Shown: positions 6,180-15,882 of the stretch, one piece after another
Layout: the number at the start of each line of letters is the position of its first letter
Numbering within the stretch: position 1 is the stretch's first letter
Assembly (NCBI RefSeq): GCF_002216685.1
Contig: NZ_CP022352.1
Span: 1 to 64,000 of the forward strand
DNA: 64,000 nucleotides
Direction of reading: 5' to 3'
DNA from: Vibrio tarriae
GTDB lineage: Bacteria > Pseudomonadota > Gammaproteobacteria > Enterobacterales > Vibrionaceae
The notes under the pieces: model-generated
Database searches by the model: none
Seen by the model: the letters and a program-made list of their open reading frames with translations, nothing else
Told to the model about the DNA's origin: nothing
Position numbers and translations under genes: made by a program

Positions 6180-6755
6180 TTAGTTGAGCTTATTAAGCGT
6201 CGGAAATTCCGAGTTCTTGATCGAATCAATACTCTTCACGAAAGGCTTCATTGCTCGCAATTCGCTTGGAAGAATTGAAATGGCTTCTGCGGCCTCTTGG
6301 CGAGTCGCATAATCTCCGTAAAGCACGGTGTACCATTTTGTACCATTGACCATTTTGTAGTTCTCCCAAATAGGCTGGCCATTTTTAGGTAGCTTAGAAG
6401 CAAACTGATCCACTTTGCTTTGCGCGCCAACAGCAACTACTTGAATAGTAAATCCATAACGAGGATTCATTGCTACTTGTTTGGCGGTAGGCGGAGTAAT
6501 TGAGACTGCAGGCTTAACCTGAGGACTCATCTTTACCACTTTTTTCTCGCTCTCTGGAGCCATTTTGACAACGTTTTGTTCAACATTCTGTTCAGAAATA
6601 CCATCTGCCACACCATTTTCGGAAATGACAGGCTGCTCCACGGCTGCAGCGGAATACTCTTCGCGATGACTTTCTGTCTTCACGTCTGTGGTGTATTCAC
6701 CGGATGCGCAAGCTGCAAGAAGTGCTGATAGCCCAATAACTGCGATTTTTTTCAT
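6180..6755 (-). CDS. SPOR-domain lipoprotein
   Basis: Starts with MKKIAVIGLSALLAACASG, a lipoprotein signal with lipobox LAAC. The start at 6755 is preferred over the ATG four codons upstream because the signal sequence begins there. A low-complexity linker rich in V, E, K and P (about residues 30-95) leads to a C-terminal SPOR domain (YGFTIQVVAVGAQ to FVKSI), which in other proteins binds denuded septal glycan. An envelope or division-site role is therefore inferred. Confidence 0.85.
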   Translation of the reverse strand: MKKIAVIGLSALLAACASGEYTTDVKTESHREEYSAAAVEQPVISENGVADGISEQNVEQNVVKMAPESEKKVVKMSPQVKPAVSITPPTAKQVAMNPRYGFTIQVVAVGAQSKVDQFASKLPKNGQPIWENYKMVNGTKWYTVLYGDYATRQEAAEAISILPSELRAMKPFVKSIDSIKNSEFPTLNKLN

Positions 6756-6848
6756 AGATGTAGTCATGCCTTAGGTACAAAGTGCTTTAAATCATGCACA
6801 TTGCAACCAAGAGAATCAAGCTTACCATATCAATATATGCATCTATCC

Positions 6849-6864
6849 TGTGATTTATGGCACA
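6849..6864 (+). promoter_or_regulatory. Possible CRP site upstream of patZ
   Basis: TGTGATTTATGGCACA has both CRP half-sites (TGTGA, N6, TCACA) with one mismatch. It lies 110 bases upstream of the acetyltransferase start. E. coli patZ is CRP-cAMP activated, which makes it more credible. Confidence 0.4.
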
Positions 6865-6973
6865 AACTCACCAAAGGGAACTGTAAACTCGATCACAGAG
6901 GGCTGTTCTAGCCCAACAGAGCTCACAAGAATTGGTTACCATGTAAACAAACACTCCATCAGGTAGGCAGAAT

Positions 6974-9655
6974 ATGAACCACTTGAATCAACTGCTTAGA
7001 CCCAAATCAGTCGCTGTGATTGGGGCATCCATCCGACCTTTCCGCGCGGGTAATATTGTGATGAAAAACTTATTACAAGGTGGTTTTGATGGAGCAATTA
7101 TGCCTGTCACACCCTACTATCCTGCCGTTTGCGGCGTATTGGCTTACAAAACGATTTTCGATCTTCCGATTGTGCCTGATATTGCGATTCTTTGTACTCA
7201 CGCCTCGCGCAATCTCACCTTATTTAAGCAACTAGCTGAAAAAGGCGTCAAACAAGTGATTGTTTTATCTTCCGATATGTACTCTCTGGATGTACAAGGC
7301 GAAGAAATTCAAGCTCAATGCATGACGATCGCCAATTCTGTGAATATGCGAATTTTAGGGCCCAATAGTTTGGGACTTATCTTACCTTGGATTCAGTTCA
7401 ATGGTTCGTTTTCTCCCGTTTCAGCCTTAAAAGGTAATATTGCTTTTGTGTCACAATCTGCTGCTGTGTGCACCACTATCCTTGATTGGGCTAATGATAA
7501 AGGCATTGGTTTTTCAGCATTTATTTCTTTGGGTAACGCAAGTGACATCGATTTTGCTGACTTGCTTGATACCCTCAGTACCGATAAGCATACCGATGCG
7601 ATCTTGCTGTACGTCGATACAATTCGTGACGCGCGACGTTTTATGTCTGCCGCTCGCGCAGCTTCTCGTAACCGCCGGATCCTAGTCTTAAAAGGTGGCC
7701 GTACTAAAGCAGGAAGGAAAGCGGCACAAATGCATACCGGTGGCGATGATACTTTAGATATCATTTACGACTCTGCGATTCGCCGTACAGGTATGCTTCG
7801 AGTCAATAACACGCACGAGTTGTTCGCGGCTGTAGAAACATTGACCCATTCAGTACCACTCCGCGGTGAACGCCTTGCGATTATTACCAATGGTGGTGGC
7901 CCAGCTATTATGGCTGTCGATGCGTTATTGGAACGTGGAGGCAAACTTGCCCAGCTTGAAGATGAGATTTATGAGAAGCTCAATCTGTCTCTCCCTCAAA
8001 GTTGGTCACACAGTAATCCCGTCGACATTGTCGGTGATGCTGATCATCAGCGCTATGTATCAACCCTAAACATTTTATTGGAAAGCGATACCATTGATGC
8101 GATTTTGATCATGCATAGCCCTTCTGCAATTGCGCATTCAGAACAAACTGCTCAAGCATTGGTTGAAGCCGTTCAAAAGCATCCTCGCGCCAAACGGTTT
8201 AATATTTTGACCAACTGGTCTGGTGAATTATCTGCCAAGCCCGCTCGCACTATTTTTAATCAGGCTGGGATCCCGACTTACCGTACGCCCGAAAGTGCGG
8301 TGACTGCCTTCATGCACTTAGTCGAGTACCGACGTAACCAAAAGCATTTGATGGAAACCCCGACCACAACAGAAGTGGTACATGCTTCAGAGATGCAAAC
8401 CGCGAAGTCATGGATACATGAACACCTAAGCGAACATGATCAGGTCAATCTGGATACACATCAAATTGGCACTTTACTTAAATGCTTTAATTTCAATGTA
8501 TTGCCAACATGGATTGCTTCTGACAGTACAGAAGCGGTGCATATAGCCGAGACCATTGGCTACCCTGTGGCGGTGAAGTTACGCTCCCCTGATATCGCGC
8601 ACAAATCCGATGTGCAAGGTGTCATGCTGAACTTACGTAACCGTATAGAAGTGGCCAATGCCGCGCAAGCGATTCTGGATAGAACTCAACTTTCTTATCC
8701 CTCTGCGAATATTCACGGTTTATTAGTTCAAGGCATGGCAAAACTGGCCGGTGGAGAAGAACTTAGGATCAAAGTCAAAACCGATGCGACTTTTGGGCCG
8801 GTGATTTTATTAGGGCAAGGCGGTTCTGAGTGGGATGAATCGCTGGATGCCGCCGCCGCGTTACCTCCTCTCAATATGACGCTAGCGCGCTACTTGATTG
8901 TTCGAGCGATACGTAGCGGCAAAATCCGGCTACAAAAACTCCCCGTTCCTATTGATATTGAAGGTTTATCTGAATTTTTGGTTCGTATTTCGCAAATGAT
9001 CGTTGAATGCCCACAAGTTCATGAGCTGGATATCCATCCCCTGCTTGTCAATGGCAGCCAGTTTACTATCTTGGATGCTAATCTGGTGCTGCACCAGTTC
9101 AGTGGTGATGCGCAAAGCCGACTTGCTATTCGACCCTATCCGACTGAGCTGGAAGAAAGATGCCAAGCACGCGATGGAGAGTGGCTAACCGTACGTCCCA
9201 TATTGCCTGAAGATGAGCCGAAACATGCCGCATTTATCAAGAAAGTTTCCAAGGAAGACCTCTATAAGCGCTTTTTCTCTGATGTCGGTGAGTTTAATCA
9301 TGAAGCTCTCGCAAACTTAACTCAAATCGATTTTGACCGAGAAATGGCGTTTGTCGCGGTCAGCGGTGAAGGTGAGGACTCAGAGATTATTGGAGTCTCT
9401 CGAGCGTTAATTAATCATGAAAATACTGATGCCGAATTTGCCATCTTGATTCGTTCGGATATGAAGGGAAAAGGGCTCGGTAAGATCTTGATGCGGAAAA
9501 TCATTGATTACTGTCGATCCAAAGGGACGCAACAAATGTCAGGAATGACGATGCCAACCAATCGCGGCATGTTGACCTTAGCGCAAAAAATGGGTTTTGC
9601 CGTCGACATTCATTTTGAGGATGGCACTGCTGACATGGTCCTACCATTACACTAA
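6974..9655 (+). CDS. patZ: Protein lysine acetyltransferase PatZ/Pat-like
   Basis: An 893-residue fusion of an NDP-forming acyl-CoA synthetase and a GNAT domain (E. coli PatZ is 886). Order: CoA-binding Rossmann domain (SVAVIGASIRPFRAGN, residue 11 on), succinyl-CoA-ligase-like domains (GNIAFVSQSAAVCTTILDWA; LAIITNGGGPAIMAVDAL), ATP-grasp domain from about 485 (GYPVAVKLRSPDIAHKSDVQ; GQGGSEWDES), and GNAT from about 735 with the acetyl-CoA loop RSDMKGKGLGKILM. The family acetylates and inactivates acetyl-CoA synthetase and other metabolic enzymes. Single-gene unit with a strong terminator. Confidence 0.9.
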   Translation: MNHLNQLLRPKSVAVIGASIRPFRAGNIVMKNLLQGGFDGAIMPVTPYYPAVCGVLAYKTIFDLPIVPDIAILCTHASRNLTLFKQLAEKGVKQVIVLSSDMYSLDVQGEEIQAQCMTIANSVNMRILGPNSLGLILPWIQFNGSFSPVSALKGNIAFVSQSAAVCTTILDWANDKGIGFSAFISLGNASDIDFADLLDTLSTDKHTDAILLYVDTIRDARRFMSAARAASRNRRILVLKGGRTKAGRKAAQMHTGGDDTLDIIYDSAIRRTGMLRVNNTHELFAAVETLTHSVPLRGERLAIITNGGGPAIMAVDALLERGGKLAQLEDEIYEKLNLSLPQSWSHSNPVDIVGDADHQRYVSTLNILLESDTIDAILIMHSPSAIAHSEQTAQALVEAVQKHPRAKRFNILTNWSGELSAKPARTIFNQAGIPTYRTPESAVTAFMHLVEYRRNQKHLMETPTTTEVVHASEMQTAKSWIHEHLSEHDQVNLDTHQIGTLLKCFNFNVLPTWIASDSTEAVHIAETIGYPVAVKLRSPDIAHKSDVQGVMLNLRNRIEVANAAQAILDRTQLSYPSANIHGLLVQGMAKLAGGEELRIKVKTDATFGPVILLGQGGSEWDESLDAAAALPPLNMTLARYLIVRAIRSGKIRLQKLPVPIDIEGLSEFLVRISQMIVECPQVHELDIHPLLVNGSQFTILDANLVLHQFSGDAQSRLAIRPYPTELEERCQARDGEWLTVRPILPEDEPKHAAFIKKVSKEDLYKRFFSDVGEFNHEALANLTQIDFDREMAFVAVSGEGEDSEIIGVSRALINHENTDAEFAILIRSDMKGKGLGKILMRKIIDYCRSKGTQQMSGMTMPTNRGMLTLAQKMGFAVDIHFEDGTADMVLPLH

Positions 9656-9659
9656 ATAT

Positions 9660-9698
9660 AAAAGTGACAGAAGATCCCGATGATCTTCTGTCACTTTT
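9660..9698. terminator. Bidirectional terminator, patZ/LysR
   Basis: A 17-bp perfect stem (9660-9676 with 9682-9698, loop CCGAT) has A and T runs at its ends, and lies between two convergent genes, so it can serve both. Confidence 0.9.
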
Positions 9699-9704
9699 TC
9701 GGAT

Positions 9705-10592
9705 CTACTCCCAACGCCAATTCTTCTTCAGGTATTGAATACACCAAGATTTGGCCTCACCCATCTGGTTACGTCGCCAAGCTAGTACTATATCCATCTC
9801 TAGATCTTCAGAACCATGAATTCCCTTTAGCTCACCTTTATCAATATAAAGCTGAGCCACTTGTAATGGCAAAGTACCAATCCCTAAGCCCGCCACTAAC
9901 GCTTTGCATTTTGCGTCCAAATTACTGACTGTTAAGCGAGGTTGACGCTGTAGAATATTTACACTCATTGCTGGCTGTTCACGAGCCGTATCGGCAATGG
10001 CAATAGCACGATACTTTTCTCTGGCCTCTTCATTAAACTCCCCCGAACGACGATGCACATAGTGTGTTGGCGCGGCAACCCAGATCATTTTCATGTTACC
10101 AATGGTTTCGGCTTTCACTTCTTGTGGTAATGACTCTATGCGTGGGCAAATCAGCAGATCCGCACGTCCCGTAGCTAACGCTTCCCAACAACCCGCCAAA
10201 ATTTCATCTTGAATGCGCACTCGCGTTTTACTGATGTTACCCAGCGCTTCGACCATAGGAAAAAGATTGGCTGCGGGCACAATGCCATCCAGTGCAATCG
10301 TGATGTCGAGCTCCCAGCCATTGGCCAGTAAAGTGGCATCATTGACCAATTTTTCGGTCGCAGCCAAGATGGCCCTGCCCCGCTCTAAGATAAGTTTGCC
10401 CGCTTCAGTAAAATTGGCTCGATGACCGGAGCGATCAAAGATCATCAAATCCAAATCTTGTTCAAGCTTTTGGATTTGATAGCTCAATGAACTCGGTGCT
10501 CGATTAAGCTCATTGGCGGCCGCTGCAAAGCTCCCCCTACGTTCGATTGCATCCAAAATATGCAGCGCTTCAAGAGTGATTGGACTTAACAA
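9705..10592 (-). CDS. LysR-family transcriptional regulator
   Basis: A 295-residue LysR protein: winged HTH at residues 6-65 (ALHILDAIERRGSFAAAANE, then APSSLSYQIQKLEQDL) and a type 2 periplasmic-binding fold effector domain after about 90. It lies next to and divergent from hutA across a 235-base gap, but Fur is the evident hutA regulator, so its target is not clear from context. Inducer unknown. Confidence 0.88.
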   Translation of the reverse strand: MLSPITLEALHILDAIERRGSFAAAANELNRAPSSLSYQIQKLEQDLDLMIFDRSGHRANFTEAGKLILERGRAILAATEKLVNDATLLANGWELDITIALDGIVPAANLFPMVEALGNISKTRVRIQDEILAGCWEALATGRADLLICPRIESLPQEVKAETIGNMKMIWVAAPTHYVHRRSGEFNEEAREKYRAIAIADTAREQPAMSVNILQRQPRLTVSNLDAKCKALVAGLGIGTLPLQVAQLYIDKGELKGIHGSEDLEMDIVLAWRRNQMGEAKSWCIQYLKKNWRWE

Positions 10593-10753
10593 TGCTTTCT
10601 CCTATAGATAGTTTATCTTCAATTAACAGTGATAAACATCACGGTTAGCAACAAATTAAATATCTCTAAAATTAATATAACCTTTTGATTATCAGATTCA
10701 TTTCAAAAAAATCCGGCTTAGTTTTTTTCACACGAGCCAAACAATTAAACACA

Positions 10754-10772
10754 AATGATAGCAATTATCATT
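10754..10772 (+). promoter_or_regulatory. Fur box of hutA
   Basis: AATGATAGCAATTATCATT is a 19-base palindrome close to the Fur consensus GATAATGATAATCATTATC. It lies 55 bases upstream of the chosen hutA start, where iron-bound Fur would block transcription. Confidence 0.75.
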
Positions 10773-10827
10773 AATGTTAATTAAAATCCATGCGTTTTAC
10801 TCAACATGGAAATTGCAGGTAGCTCAA

Positions 10828-12963
10828 ATGTATAAAAAGTCTCTGCTCTCTAGCGCGATCATGCTAGCACTCGTGCCTTCAGCATACGCTGAACAAGAGT
10901 CACAATTCAATGAAGTTGTCGTCACAGCGACACGTTCAGCTCAGGATAAACAAGACGTTGCTGCTTCTATTGATACCGTCAGCGCTAAAGATATCGATAG
11001 TAGTTTGGCCACAAATGCTAAAGATGCACTCAAATACACCCCAGGTGTAGAAGTGAAATCTGGTAGTCGCTTTGGTATTTCAGGTTTCAACATTCGCGGC
11101 ATAGAAGATAGTCGCATTTTGACTGTGATTGATGGCGTTCAGCAACCAGTAGGTTATAACCCAGGTGCGACAGAGCAACGTAAGTACAGTAATGCGATTG
11201 AGGTAGATACTTTACAAGCGATTGAAGTGAACAAGGGCCCCTCTTCGACCCTGTATGGCTCAGATGCATTGGGAGGCTTGGTTCAATTTCGTACTAAGAA
11301 TCCAAGTGATGTATTAGTTGGTGAAGAGGATGGTCATCGCTTTGGTATTAAGTCAACTTACACTTCTGTGGATGAGCAGTTCAAAAATACCCTGACTTGG
11401 GCAATGCGCGAAGGCAAACTTGAGACGTTAGTAATGGCCACCTATGCACAAGGTCACGAAACTCAATCTCACGGTTCTGGTGCTGACATTGAAGGACCTA
11501 AACGCGGTGCAACTAACCCAGCGGATACTGATCTAGGTAATGTGCTTGCTAAAGCTCAGTACCAAGCAAATGAAAACCATCGTTTGGGGTTAACCCTAGA
11601 GCATTACACTAAAAACTATGATGAAGATGAACTCAATTACAATGGCTATGCAATTATGCCAGGGTTTGTCTATAGCAATAACTTTAATGAAGACGTGAAT
11701 AAGCGTACTCGTGTCTCGTTAGACCATCAATGGTTAATGAATGCTCTGCTCGCAGACGAAAGCAACTTAACATTAAGCCACCAAGATTCTAGCTCTTTGA
11801 ATAAAAACTACGACACGACGCCAAGTAGTGGTGCTCGTATGCGTGAACGTGATTCAGCAGATAAAGCAGTTCAATTTGATGCGCAATTTAATAAGCTAGT
11901 TGAAGTTGATGGTGTGTCCCATGATGTAACGTATGGTGGTGGTTTCCTAAACAATGCGTTCAGTCTAGAAAACACCGATCATTTTTATAGAACAGGAACT
12001 TCACGTTCCGGTAGCACAGGAGTACCTGATGCAGACGTCGTGAAATGGGGTCTGTTCGCTCAAGATCAACTGTATCTAATGGATGAACAACTAATCCTGA
12101 CCGCAGGTTTACGTTATGACTCGTTTGAGGCAACACCAAAAACAGATTCAGGGTTTACCACCAAATATCAGCCAAATAAAGATAATGCCTTCACCGGAAA
12201 GCTTGGGGCAGTTTACCACTTAGAAGATAATCTCGCGCTGTTTGGTCAGATCAGTCAAGGATTTAAAGCTCCAACAGTGTATGACCTTTACTATTTCTAC
12301 AATCAAGGGGCGATTATTGAAGCTAACCCTGATTTAAAAGCGGAACGCAGTATCTCGTATGAAGTGGGAACTCGCGGAAATAATGCGTATGGCAATATGG
12401 AATTTGCTGTATTTATCAATGATTACAAAGATTTCATCACACAAACCAAAACCGGTCAGTCTGGTGGCAAAGATGTAATCAGTAAATACAACATCGACGA
12501 AGTTCGTATTTACGGAGCTGAACTCAGTTCTACTCTATTACTGGATACGGTATCACCTCTTCCTCATGGTAGCTATGCTCGCCTAACGGTCGCTTATGCG
12601 CACGGTGAAGATAGAGCAGCGGGTAAAGAGATTGATACCGTTGCGCCATTAACCAGTGTGTTTGGGCTAGGTTATGATCAAGTGAACTTTGGTTCAGCGC
12701 TCAATGTGAAAATGGTGGCCAGCAAAGATGAGTGGCAACTTGATAACAACCTCGATGTAGCGGGTTATACCGTAGTTGACCTTACTGCGTATTATGTTCC
12801 AGTAAAAGATCTCACGGTTCGTGCTGGACTGTTTAACTTATTTGATAAGAAGTACTGGCACTACTCGGATGCTTCTGGAAAAACAGGAACCGAAGCGTTC
12901 AATATTGACTACCAATCTCAACCAGGACGTAACTGGGGAATTTCTCTCGATTACCAGTTCTAA
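10828..12963 (+). CDS. hutA: TonB-dependent haem/haemoglobin receptor HutA
   Basis: Outer-membrane receptor that imports haem with TonB energy. Start at 10828 (MYKKSLLSSAIMLALVPSAYA) gives a normal signal peptide; the ATG 54 bases upstream lies between the Fur box and signal and would add a tail. After cleavage comes the TonB box EVVVTATRS, the plug (DALKYTPGVEVKSGS, GFNIRGIEDSRILTVIDGVQQ-type segment), and a 22-strand barrel ending in the usual terminal aromatic (LDYQF). The receptor FRAP-like motif is not clearly seen. Location on chromosome II and family match recalled VCA0576. Confidence 0.9.
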   Translation: MYKKSLLSSAIMLALVPSAYAEQESQFNEVVVTATRSAQDKQDVAASIDTVSAKDIDSSLATNAKDALKYTPGVEVKSGSRFGISGFNIRGIEDSRILTVIDGVQQPVGYNPGATEQRKYSNAIEVDTLQAIEVNKGPSSTLYGSDALGGLVQFRTKNPSDVLVGEEDGHRFGIKSTYTSVDEQFKNTLTWAMREGKLETLVMATYAQGHETQSHGSGADIEGPKRGATNPADTDLGNVLAKAQYQANENHRLGLTLEHYTKNYDEDELNYNGYAIMPGFVYSNNFNEDVNKRTRVSLDHQWLMNALLADESNLTLSHQDSSSLNKNYDTTPSSGARMRERDSADKAVQFDAQFNKLVEVDGVSHDVTYGGGFLNNAFSLENTDHFYRTGTSRSGSTGVPDADVVKWGLFAQDQLYLMDEQLILTAGLRYDSFEATPKTDSGFTTKYQPNKDNAFTGKLGAVYHLEDNLALFGQISQGFKAPTVYDLYYFYNQGAIIEANPDLKAERSISYEVGTRGNNAYGNMEFAVFINDYKDFITQTKTGQSGGKDVISKYNIDEVRIYGAELSSTLLLDTVSPLPHGSYARLTVAYAHGEDRAAGKEIDTVAPLTSVFGLGYDQVNFGSALNVKMVASKDEWQLDNNLDVAGYTVVDLTAYYVPVKDLTVRAGLFNLFDKKYWHYSDASGKTGTEAFNIDYQSQPGRNWGISLDYQF

Positions 12964-12972
12964 TCAAAAGAC

Positions 12973-12999
12973 AAAAAGCCAGCTTACGCTGGCTTTTTT
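12973..12999 (+). terminator. hutA terminator
   Basis: AAAAAGCCAGC (12973-12983) and GCTGGCTTTTTT (12988-12999) form a GC-rich stem with a T tail ten bases after hutA. Confidence 0.88.
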
Positions 13000-13042
13000 C
13001 TTAAAGAACACTTCATTCAAAAGGAATTTAAAAGGTGATGAA

Positions 13043-13150
13043 ATGAATTATTTGTTCTCTGCCATCTCTTTTTTTACCATTACTGCGGCAGCAACGATAA
13101 AAGCAATGATCAGTGCCAGTTCCACTTATCCTCCTAAGCGATTCTACTGA
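13043..13150 (+). CDS. Possible 35-residue membrane peptide
   Basis: MNYLFSAISFFTITAAATIK starts a 35-codon ORF with an AAAGGTGAT ribosome site placed four to nine bases upstream. The first 25 residues could span the membrane; the tail (STYPPKRFY) is polar and basic. It lies between the hutA terminator and the sgrR-like gene on the opposite strand. No match is recognised. Support is the ribosome site and composition only. Confidence 0.35.
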   Translation: MNYLFSAISFFTITAAATIKAMISASSTYPPKRFY

Positions 13151-13250
13151 GTTCGCACATAGTCTAGCACTGGGCTTACCGACAAGCAGTGTTTATTTTG
13201 TGAAACTGGCTAATTAGCGATCGAGATCAAATCCCACGAGTGAGTAAAAG

Positions 13251-14948
13251 CTAGTGTTCTGACAAATCGGGTTTTACCCAGACTTGGCTAAAATCGAACC
13301 AACCTAGCGCATTGCATTTCGCATTTTGTAGCGCACCGCACTGATCTTTACTGATTCCTAACCAGCAGTGGAACATCGGGATCAGTTGGTGTTTTTCCAC
13401 CAGTGATTTCCCCAGTTCTTTCGCGGGGAAGAGCGCAGAAGAGTCAGCACGCCAAGCATCAATTAAACTCACCCACTGATTGAAATCCTCTCCTTTGCTC
13501 AAAAACTCAATATCGGAGTAATTGAGTAACCACCCCGCTAACGCATCATCACGATGATTAGCAATACCCATTGGCTTGATCCAAATATCCACATTTTCAG
13601 TTTCAACTACCGTGTGTTCATATTTGATGACATTGACTGTGATCCCATCTTGGCTGAGCAATTGTTTAATCGCATTAGCAACAGTCGGAAACATTGGATG
13701 CTGAGCGTGATAGGCAATCGTGAGTTCTTTGGTTTCTGGCGGTAACGTTCTTTGCGCTGCCGCTGCGTGATGATACCACCCGGGTTTTAACCCATAGGCT
13801 GGCAAGACCCCAAGTTCAATGATTTTCTCTTCTGGCAGAAGACGAAACAGATTGAGCGCATTGAGTTTGTCCGTGAGATAGCGTGCCCAATGTTCATCTT
13901 TGGCAACGCCATTGCGACGATTAAGCAGTAAATAGGTGCAGCCGGGATCCAGTTCTACCTCTTCTGTTGATGATCCTCGAGCGGTTTTCATCGGATTGGA
14001 TAAGCTTGGAAAAACCATGGAAGAGTGCACTTCATCAATCACCCAAACTTCAACTCGGTCCAGCAGTGGACGAAAACCAAAATAGCCATCAAACGCTTGC
14101 AAAACCAAACGTTTTTCATCGTTTAGAACCACTTTGTAGGGCCCTGTCCCCACTGGCATTAAATCAAAGTCAGGATTGCGATCGGACTCCGCTGGGAGGA
14201 TTTTGGCACAGGCTTCGGCAAGCAATAGCGGTAAGCGGATATCGGGCTTTTGCAGATGCACATCGACCGCCCAAGGGTAAGGTGAGTCAACTCGGTCAAT
14301 ATGGGCAAAAAGATTAAGCAACCGTAGCTGCCAAAGATTTTGCACAATCAGTTCGGTGGTGAGGAGATTGCCATTATGAAAGCGCACCCCGGGACGTAAG
14401 TAAAACCGCCAGTGAGTATCTGATAGTGCCTGCCAAGCGTGTGCTAAATCAGGCTGTAATTGCTCTTCTTCATCAAGGCGTGTGAGTCCGCTAAACACCT
14501 GTCGCGCAATATGCTGTTCAGAGCGGCGCATCGGCTTTTGTGGGTTCAACATCGATAGCTGACGATAGTACGGCAACCTGACAACTTGCAGACCTTCTTG
14601 ATGCTGAACGCCAAGATAGCTTTCGATCACTTGAGTTAATTTTGCGGCGTCCTGATCAAGCACGGCAAACGCTTGGCCTATCTTTCCTTCATTGAGATAG
14701 CGGCGCGCAAGGTTCTCACTGACATCCGCACGACTGCGTTTAAAGATCAGTTGCGAGAGTTTGCCGCGCCCAGCCGCAGGATGCCACTCAATCCAGCCCT
14801 CTTCTTCCATTTTATTGAGGACAATACGCGCATTACGTCGAGTGCAAAAAAGAATATCGGTGACATCTTCCAGTTGGGTTTCAACGTCTTGACCTTGAAA
14901 ATGTTCAAAGAGTGTTTCGAACTGAACACGTAAACGCGGGCTGCTCAT
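13251..14948 (-). CDS. sgrR: SgrR-like transcriptional regulator
   Basis: A 565-residue protein with an N-terminal winged HTH (residues about 1-110: LEDVTDILFCTRRNARIVLNK matches SgrR) fused to an extracellular-solute-binding family 5 domain (RQLSMLNPQKPMRRSEQHIA, LRPGVRFHNGN, then MPVGTGPYKV). E. coli SgrR (551 aa) activates the small RNA sgrS under glucose-phosphate stress. No sgrS or sgrT is visible next to this gene, so the target may differ here. Confidence 0.8.
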   Translation of the reverse strand: MSSPRLRVQFETLFEHFQGQDVETQLEDVTDILFCTRRNARIVLNKMEEEGWIEWHPAAGRGKLSQLIFKRSRADVSENLARRYLNEGKIGQAFAVLDQDAAKLTQVIESYLGVQHQEGLQVVRLPYYRQLSMLNPQKPMRRSEQHIARQVFSGLTRLDEEEQLQPDLAHAWQALSDTHWRFYLRPGVRFHNGNLLTTELIVQNLWQLRLLNLFAHIDRVDSPYPWAVDVHLQKPDIRLPLLLAEACAKILPAESDRNPDFDLMPVGTGPYKVVLNDEKRLVLQAFDGYFGFRPLLDRVEVWVIDEVHSSMVFPSLSNPMKTARGSSTEEVELDPGCTYLLLNRRNGVAKDEHWARYLTDKLNALNLFRLLPEEKIIELGVLPAYGLKPGWYHHAAAAQRTLPPETKELTIAYHAQHPMFPTVANAIKQLLSQDGITVNVIKYEHTVVETENVDIWIKPMGIANHRDDALAGWLLNYSDIEFLSKGEDFNQWVSLIDAWRADSSALFPAKELGKSLVEKHQLIPMFHCWLGISKDQCGALQNAKCNALGWFDFSQVWVKPDLSEH

Positions 14949-15028
14949 AAAGAGGAAATCTCATCTAACTTCTAATTCTAGACAGTTTCCTTATTTTGTA
15001 AGCTTTAGCAAGCCCACCGCAAAAACTT

Positions 15029-15262
15029 TTAAAGCAAGTCACAACCTAACGTTTGAGCAATGGCGCTCAGTTGCTCTTCATCATCGAGCTTCACTGACCA
15101 TTTGCTTTCACTGCCATTGGCGATCATCACATTTGCCCCCTTTCCCATTAGCGTGATGGCCTCCGCTTGGGCTTGCAAGGTAACGCGATTCTCGTGTCCG
15201 AGCCGTACGACAACTTCATGGGGGGTTACAATGATTTTGCCACCACTAAATTGAATCACCAT
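15029..15262 (-). CDS. Small conserved protein (DUF3389-like)
   Basis: Seventy-seven residues (VIQFSGGKIIVTPHEVVVRL to TLGCDLL), thought to be the DUF3389 family from memory. Its ATG follows directly on the stop codon of the upstream thioesterase, so the two are surely cotranscribed. No signal or membrane segment. Function unknown. Confidence 0.7.
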   Translation of the reverse strand: MVIQFSGGKIIVTPHEVVVRLGHENRVTLQAQAEAITLMGKGANVMIANGSESKWSVKLDDEEQLSAIAQTLGCDLL

Positions 15263-15715
15263 TTAAACCTCGGCTACTGGTTTGGCTTGCTTTGGTCGTG
15301 AACGTTTCACCGCGACCGTCAAACGGCTAATACAAACCAGTCGTCCTTGTTCATCTTTGATCTCAATTTGCCACACTTGAGTCGATACCCCGATGTGCAA
15401 CGGTACTGCAGTACCTGTCACTGAACCTTCACGCATCGCACGGACATGGTTAGCATTGATATCCAAGCCCACACAGTAAGCGTCTTCACCCACACTGAAA
15501 TTGGCCGCTACTGAACCTAAGGTTTCCGCGAGCACCACCGAAGCGCCACCATGCAACATGCCAAGTGGCTGATGTGTGAAATGGCAGACCGGCATAGTGG
15601 CGGAAATGCTATTTTCTGTCACTTCGGTGTAAATGATATTTAAATGTTCAATTAACGTATTTTTCGATGTGGCATTGAGTGTTTCTAAACTGATGGGCTT
15701 ATTCCAAATCGACAT
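15263..15715 (-). CDS. Hotdog-fold acyl-CoA thioesterase
   Basis: One hundred and fifty residues from MSIWNKPISLETL. The start at 15715 is picked because family members begin here; the reading frame stays open for 45 codons upstream without conserved sequence. The core HQPLGMLHGGASVVLAETLGS is the PaaI/YdiI-type hotdog signature with the catalytic Glu in AETLGS. Members hydrolyse aromatic or DHNA-CoA thioesters (MenI, EntH). Which substrate applies cannot be told from sequence. Operon with the next gene. Confidence 0.88.
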   Translation of the reverse strand: MSIWNKPISLETLNATSKNTLIEHLNIIYTEVTENSISATMPVCHFTHQPLGMLHGGASVVLAETLGSVAANFSVGEDAYCVGLDINANHVRAMREGSVTGTAVPLHIGVSTQVWQIEIKDEQGRLVCISRLTVAVKRSRPKQAKPVAEV

Positions 15716-15882
15716 CGTTTGAGTCCTGAACGAGTAAAAGTGACTCATTGTAACGACTCCATCCAACGAACACAAAGTCGTGCACCAACTCTGCGACAGT
15801 AAAGATGAGGGGATAACATTATGAATGTATGGTGCTAATATAAACGCCATTCATCGATCGCCACAGAAATAAGGACTATAAG

